DNA of 8,627 nucleotides from Thermoplasmata archaeon (GTDB taxonomy: Archaea; Thermoplasmatota; E2; UBA202; JdFR-43): assembly GCA_021157745.1 (NCBI GenBank), contig JAGGWA010000160.1, positions 1-8,627 on the forward strand, given 5' to 3'. Shown here piece after piece: positions 6,306 to 8,627 of the stretch. Position numbers and translations under genes: made by a program. Below the pieces are notes generated by a model. It was not told the origin of the DNA, did not search any database, and saw only the letters and a program-made list of their open reading frames with translations. Each line of letters starts with the position of its first letter. The stretch's first letter is position 1.

Positions 6306-6387
6306 GCGGGGGTAGCCAAGCGGTAACGGCGCAGGGCTTAGGACCCTGTGGCGAAGGCCTTCGTGGGTTCGAATCCCACCCCCCGCA
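6306..6387 (+). tRNA. tRNA-Leu (anticodon UAG)
   Basis: This is a complete 82-base type II tRNA. The acceptor stem GCGGGGG (6306-6312) pairs with CCCCCGC (6380-6386), with discriminator A at 6387 and no encoded CCA. The D stem is GCC/GGC (6315-6317 with 6328-6330), with GG in the loop at 6322-6323. The anticodon stem is CAGGG/CCCTG with the seven-base loop CTTAGGA, so the anticodon TAG is 6339-6341 and reads CUN leucine codons. The long variable arm (6349-6362) has GGC-GAAG-GCC pairing. The T arm is GTGGG-TTCGAAT-CCCAC (6363-6379). There is no intron. The gene starts on the base after the regulator's stop codon, so its promoter, perhaps the TATAATTAAA at 6251-6260 or TTTTAT near 6270, would lie inside that coding sequence. 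Alternatively the tRNA is processed from the regulator transcript. No T-run terminator follows. Confidence 0.97.
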
Positions 6388-6389
6388 TT

Positions 6390-6405
6390 GGTTTGAATCC
6401 CTGCA
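6390..6405 (+). repeat. Imperfect copy of the tRNA-Leu T-arm (possible tRNA-end scar)
   Basis: GGTTTGAATCCC (6390-6401) matches the tRNA's own GGTTCGAATCCC (6366-6377) at 11 of 12 positions. It is followed by TGCA, echoing the GCA that ends the tRNA. The copy fills almost the whole 18-base gap between the tRNA and the tldE stop codon. It might be a remnant of a 3'-tRNA duplication or of an old attachment site, but no integrase gene is nearby. Chance similarity is unlikely in so short a gap, though not excluded. Confidence 0.4.
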
Positions 6406-7674
6406 TTATGGTCTCGTTATAACAACATCTTTAACTACTGCATATGGAGCAAATACTGGCGTTTCCACTTCCCACCAGAAAATTTGCTTTCTTTCTTTCG
6501 ATAAAGCTTCTATATTGTTAAGTATCCTCTGCATGTTGTCGCTTACTCTGACTCTTTTAACAGCATGCATATCGCCTTTTTCAACCATAAATATTGCATC
6601 TCTTGCAACTGTGGAAAAATCTCCATTTCTGTAATTCTGGAATCTTGTATACCAGACGTTTGTTATCACAATGCCTTCGAAGTCATCAAGTATGGCATCG
6701 ATACTTTTGCTTCCATTCTCAACGATTACATTCCATGGATGCGGCGCCACTATGCCGGCATTTCCAGTGGTAATGGCATTATGCTTGAAAGCTGTCGTGC
6801 TGTTATGAAGATAATTTTTCAGTACACCTTTTTCTATTATAGCCGTTCTTTGCGTTGCGTTTCCCTCATCATCGAATCTACGAGATGCTATGCCATCCTG
6901 CAATGTGCCATCATCATATATGCTAAGCAACTCATTCGCAACCTTTTCATTCAATTTATCTGCCAGAAAAGAATATCCAGCCTCAACATAAAAAGCGGAT
7001 GCGAAGGAGGCAACGTTTGCCATCAAATTTGCGAATGCCATTGGATAGAATATAACGTCATATTTTCCTTCCTTTATTTTTCTTGCATTCCTTGCTTTCT
7101 TTGCAAGCTCATATGCGCCCTCGCTTATGCTTGCATCGATTCCATCAATGCTTCTCGAGCAGCTAACATCATGAGCGGAAGAATTTCTGTAGAAGGCTCT
7201 CGCTGACAGATAAATCATACTATTTTTATCTTTTTCCAGCACTCCGTTTGAATTTGCTATCTCCTCTTCATTCAATGCTGAGAAAACGATGCCAGCTTTT
7301 GCATTTTTTGAAATTGCCTCTTCAGCTATCGCAATCATGGCGGCACTTTCTATAACATTTTTATCAAATTTTTTTCTGTTTACGTAGCCTCTTTTATCCT
7401 GTATTCCATGATATTCGGAAGATGCTACAACGCTCAGCATCTTCATATTTCTTTCTATGCTTTCCTTTATTTTTTTCTTTGTCGGGCTATCTATATTGAA
7501 AGAAATTTTTTTGTTTCCCTTTGCCATGAAAATTTCCATGGATTTTTCTCTCCATTCCTTTATAACCTCAATTTTTCCATTGTAAAACTTAACCTGCTTT
7601 TCTATGCTGCTATGGCTGCTTACAACACCATCCATTCCATTACGCATTATCAAATCCAAAGCATATTCAATCAT
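6406..7674 (-). CDS. tldE: TldE/PmbA family protein, non-catalytic partner of TldD metalloprotease
   Basis: This 422-residue protein has the full length of the TldE/PmbA subunit. TldD and TldE form a heterodimeric zinc protease that, in E. coli, degrades unfolded or marked peptides, matures microcin B17 and removes the antitoxin CcdA; archaeal TldD homologues are also proteases. Visible family landmarks are the N-terminal segment around FYNGKIEVIKEW (30-41), the IFYPMAFANLMAN region, ASRRFDDEGNATQRT before the LKNYLHNS turn, and NVWYTRFQNYRNGDFSTVARDA in the last quarter. No HExxxH motif is present, as expected for TldE. The start ATG (7672-7674) overlaps the tldD stop by four bases (ATGA). 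A GGTGAT Shine-Dalgarno sits three bases upstream, so translation is probably coupled. Confidence is high for family and pairing; the cellular substrates in this organism are unknown. Confidence 0.93.
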   Translation of the reverse strand: MIEYALDLIMRNGMDGVVSSHSSIEKQVKFYNGKIEVIKEWREKSMEIFMAKGNKKISFNIDSPTKKKIKESIERNMKMLSVVASSEYHGIQDKRGYVNRKKFDKNVIESAAMIAIAEEAISKNAKAGIVFSALNEEEIANSNGVLEKDKNSMIYLSARAFYRNSSAHDVSCSRSIDGIDASISEGAYELAKKARNARKIKEGKYDVIFYPMAFANLMANVASFASAFYVEAGYSFLADKLNEKVANELLSIYDDGTLQDGIASRRFDDEGNATQRTAIIEKGVLKNYLHNSTTAFKHNAITTGNAGIVAPHPWNVIVENGSKSIDAILDDFEGIVITNVWYTRFQNYRNGDFSTVARDAIFMVEKGDMHAVKRVRVSDNMQRILNNIEALSKERKQIFWWEVETPVFAPYAVVKDVVITRP

Positions 7675-8627
7675 TTTATCACCATGTTATCAAGCCTAAT
7701 ATCAACTCCTCCAGTTGTAACTGGCACACCCTGCATTGGATCTCCTTTTCCACATGTGGCAGCATAAAACTCAAGGTTTTTCCCCATGGCTACGATATTC
7801 TTATAAAAGAAAGGCGTTGTGAACTCGATTGCTGGATGATATGCTATTCCATCCATCTCACCATCTTTTATTATATAAGCCTCCTGCCCAACATACTTTT
7901 GATTATACCTCACATCATCGATATTCCACTCCATATACGTTTTTATATAAACCCCTTCTTTTATGCCCTCAAGCATCTCCTCAAAGCTGTAATCACCTGG
8001 CAGAAAATATGTATTCGCCATCCTCACAATAGGCTCCCGCCCATAGGCGGCGCGGGCAGCCGCATTGCTATGGCCGCCCATTAAATATGCAGTGTAACGA
8101 TTATGCAAAAATTCGTTTATGATGCCATTTTTTATCAGAAGCCTTTTTCTCGCTTTTATGCCCTCATCATCATATTTATAGTAGCCATAGCTTCCTTTTA
8201 TTGTTGGGTCATCTGCAACACTCACCATATGACTCCCAAATTCTTTTCCAAGCATGCTTGGCTTAACAAAAGATTTTCCTGCTTGGGCTGCTTCTCTTCC
8301 AATGATGCGATCAGCCTCCCAAGGGTGGCCACAGCTTTCATGAGCTATCAAGCCTGTAATGTATGGCGAGAGCACTACGCTTCCTTTCTTTGGCGCTTTT
8401 TGTCCCTTTTCAATCAAATCACGCAAAAATTTTGAATCATGCTCTATGTGTTGCTCAACATTCCATTCCTTTACCTTTTCCCATCCTCCAGTATTTCCAA
8501 ATTCTCTGCTCATTTGCTCAATTCTTCCATTTGTTTCTGTTATAAGATAGTATAACGAAACCCTGGGAATTTTTGAATATATCCTTGCTCCTTCGCTATT
8601 AACATAATATTTTTCCATGATCTTATC
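7671..8627 (-). CDS. tldD: TldD zinc metalloprotease, catalytic subunit (5' end outside window)
   Basis: The frame is open to the right edge (codons for D, K and I precede the Met at 8616-8618), so the N-terminal ~100-150 residues of the usual ~450-480 are missing and this Met is internal. Counting from that Met, the zinc-protease motif HESCGH is at 93-98 in IAHESCGHPWEADRI: two His ligands and the catalytic Glu. The third-ligand Cys is in CGKGDP (Cys289). Other family signatures are VADDPTIKGSYG, the FLHNRYTAYLMGGHSNAAARA segment and the VRMANTYFLPGDYSFEEML block. YVNSEGARI (5-13) belongs to the middle of TldD and aligns with the family there. It works with TldE, which it precedes in an ATGA-overlapped operon; the operon promoter is beyond the window. 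All visible catalytic residues are intact, so an active cytosolic protease is expected. Confidence 0.95.
   Translation of the reverse strand, partial: DKIMEKYYVNSEGARIYSKIPRVSLYYLITETNGRIEQMSREFGNTGGWEKVKEWNVEQHIEHDSKFLRDLIEKGQKAPKKGSVVLSPYITGLIAHESCGHPWEADRIIGREAAQAGKSFVKPSMLGKEFGSHMVSVADDPTIKGSYGYYKYDDEGIKARKRLLIKNGIINEFLHNRYTAYLMGGHSNAAARAAYGREPIVRMANTYFLPGDYSFEEMLEGIKEGVYIKTYMEWNIDDVRYNQKYVGQEAYIIKDGEMDGIAYHPAIEFTTPFFYKNIVAMGKNLEFYAATCGKGDPMQGVPVTTGGVDIRLDNMVIK
7678..7683 (-). promoter_or_regulatory. Shine-Dalgarno of tldE (inside tldD 3' end)
   Basis: GGTGAT on the minus strand lies three bases before the tldE ATG and is complementary to the 3' end of 16S rRNA (AUCACC). It is the only clear ribosome binding site among the starts in this window, and it belongs to the only operon-internal gene whose start is seen. 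This fits the archaeal pattern of leaderless first genes and Shine-Dalgarno-led downstream genes. Confidence 0.5.

Noticed and set aside
6349..6363. GAAGGCCTTC palindrome as a terminator or operator
   Set aside because: It is the variable arm of tRNA-Leu; the palindrome is explained by the tRNA fold.
6565..7206. A 213-codon open frame on the plus strand opposite tldE
   Set aside because: It is antisense to a well-conserved TldE region; its Cys/Ile/Tyr-rich sequence is what the reverse complement of that gene would give.
8103..8435. A 110-codon plus-strand frame opposite tldD
   Set aside because: It is antisense to the HExxxH region of TldD and has no recognisable features.
8608..8618. Met at 8616-8618 as the true start of tldD, giving a short 315-residue protease
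   Set aside because: The frame stays open to the window edge, and the first residues align with the middle of TldD, so the protein is cut by the window and not truncated in nature.
1..8627. CRISPR arrays, insertion sequences, phage or toxin-antitoxin genes
   Set aside because: No regularly spaced repeats, terminal inverted repeats, transposase or integrase motifs, or small paired ORFs were seen on either strand.

Overview
The window looks like a compact, AT-rich archaeal chromosome segment, most likely euryarchaeal. A Thermoplasmata-type lineage is my guess, but nothing here proves the order. The archaeal signs are: a COG3199-type ATP-NAD kinase, a tldD-tldE metalloprotease pair, a tRNA-Leu gene without an encoded CCA, Ile/Lys/Arg codon use dominated by ATA, AAA/AAG and AGA/AGG, and genes whose starts lack Shine-Dalgarno sequences but sit about 20-35 bases after AT-rich TATA-like boxes (leaderless style). 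The tRNA is about 68% G+C in a much more AT-rich background, which suggests a thermophile. No IS element, CRISPR array, phage gene or integrase is visible.

Layout, left to right. 3-308 (+): C-terminal end of an ATP-NAD kinase whose start lies outside the window. 301-1503 (-): class I/II PLP aminotransferase of the LysN/Aro8 type, overlapping the kinase tail to tail by 8 bases. 1545-2684 (+): PAPS-dependent sulfotransferase, divergent from the aminotransferase. 2693-3628 (-): extended-SDR epimerase/dehydrogenase, convergent with the sulfotransferase. 3667-5226 (+): ketopantoate-reductase-like enzyme carrying an unusual C-terminal extension of about 200 residues that resembles a V4R ligand-binding domain. 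5265-6305 (+): regulator made of two tandem winged-HTH modules. 6306-6387 (+): tRNA-Leu(UAG), starting on the base after the regulator's stop codon. 6406-7674 (-) and 7671-8627 (-): tldE and the 5'-truncated tldD, an operon with an ATGA overlap.

The housekeeping parts are the NAD kinase, aminotransferase, tRNA and TldD/TldE protease. The less ordinary parts are (1) the reductase-V4R fusion with its tandem-wHTH neighbour, a possible small-molecule sensing unit or CoA-related control point; (2) a sulfotransferase of a family I know mainly from bacteria and eukaryotes, next to a 3-beta-HSD-like SDR, which hints at sulfated lipid or glycolipid chemistry; and (3) an imperfect copy of the tRNA T-arm in the 18-base gap after the tRNA, a possible scar of integration or tRNA-end duplication. 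No gene-free stretch exceeds about 45 bases.
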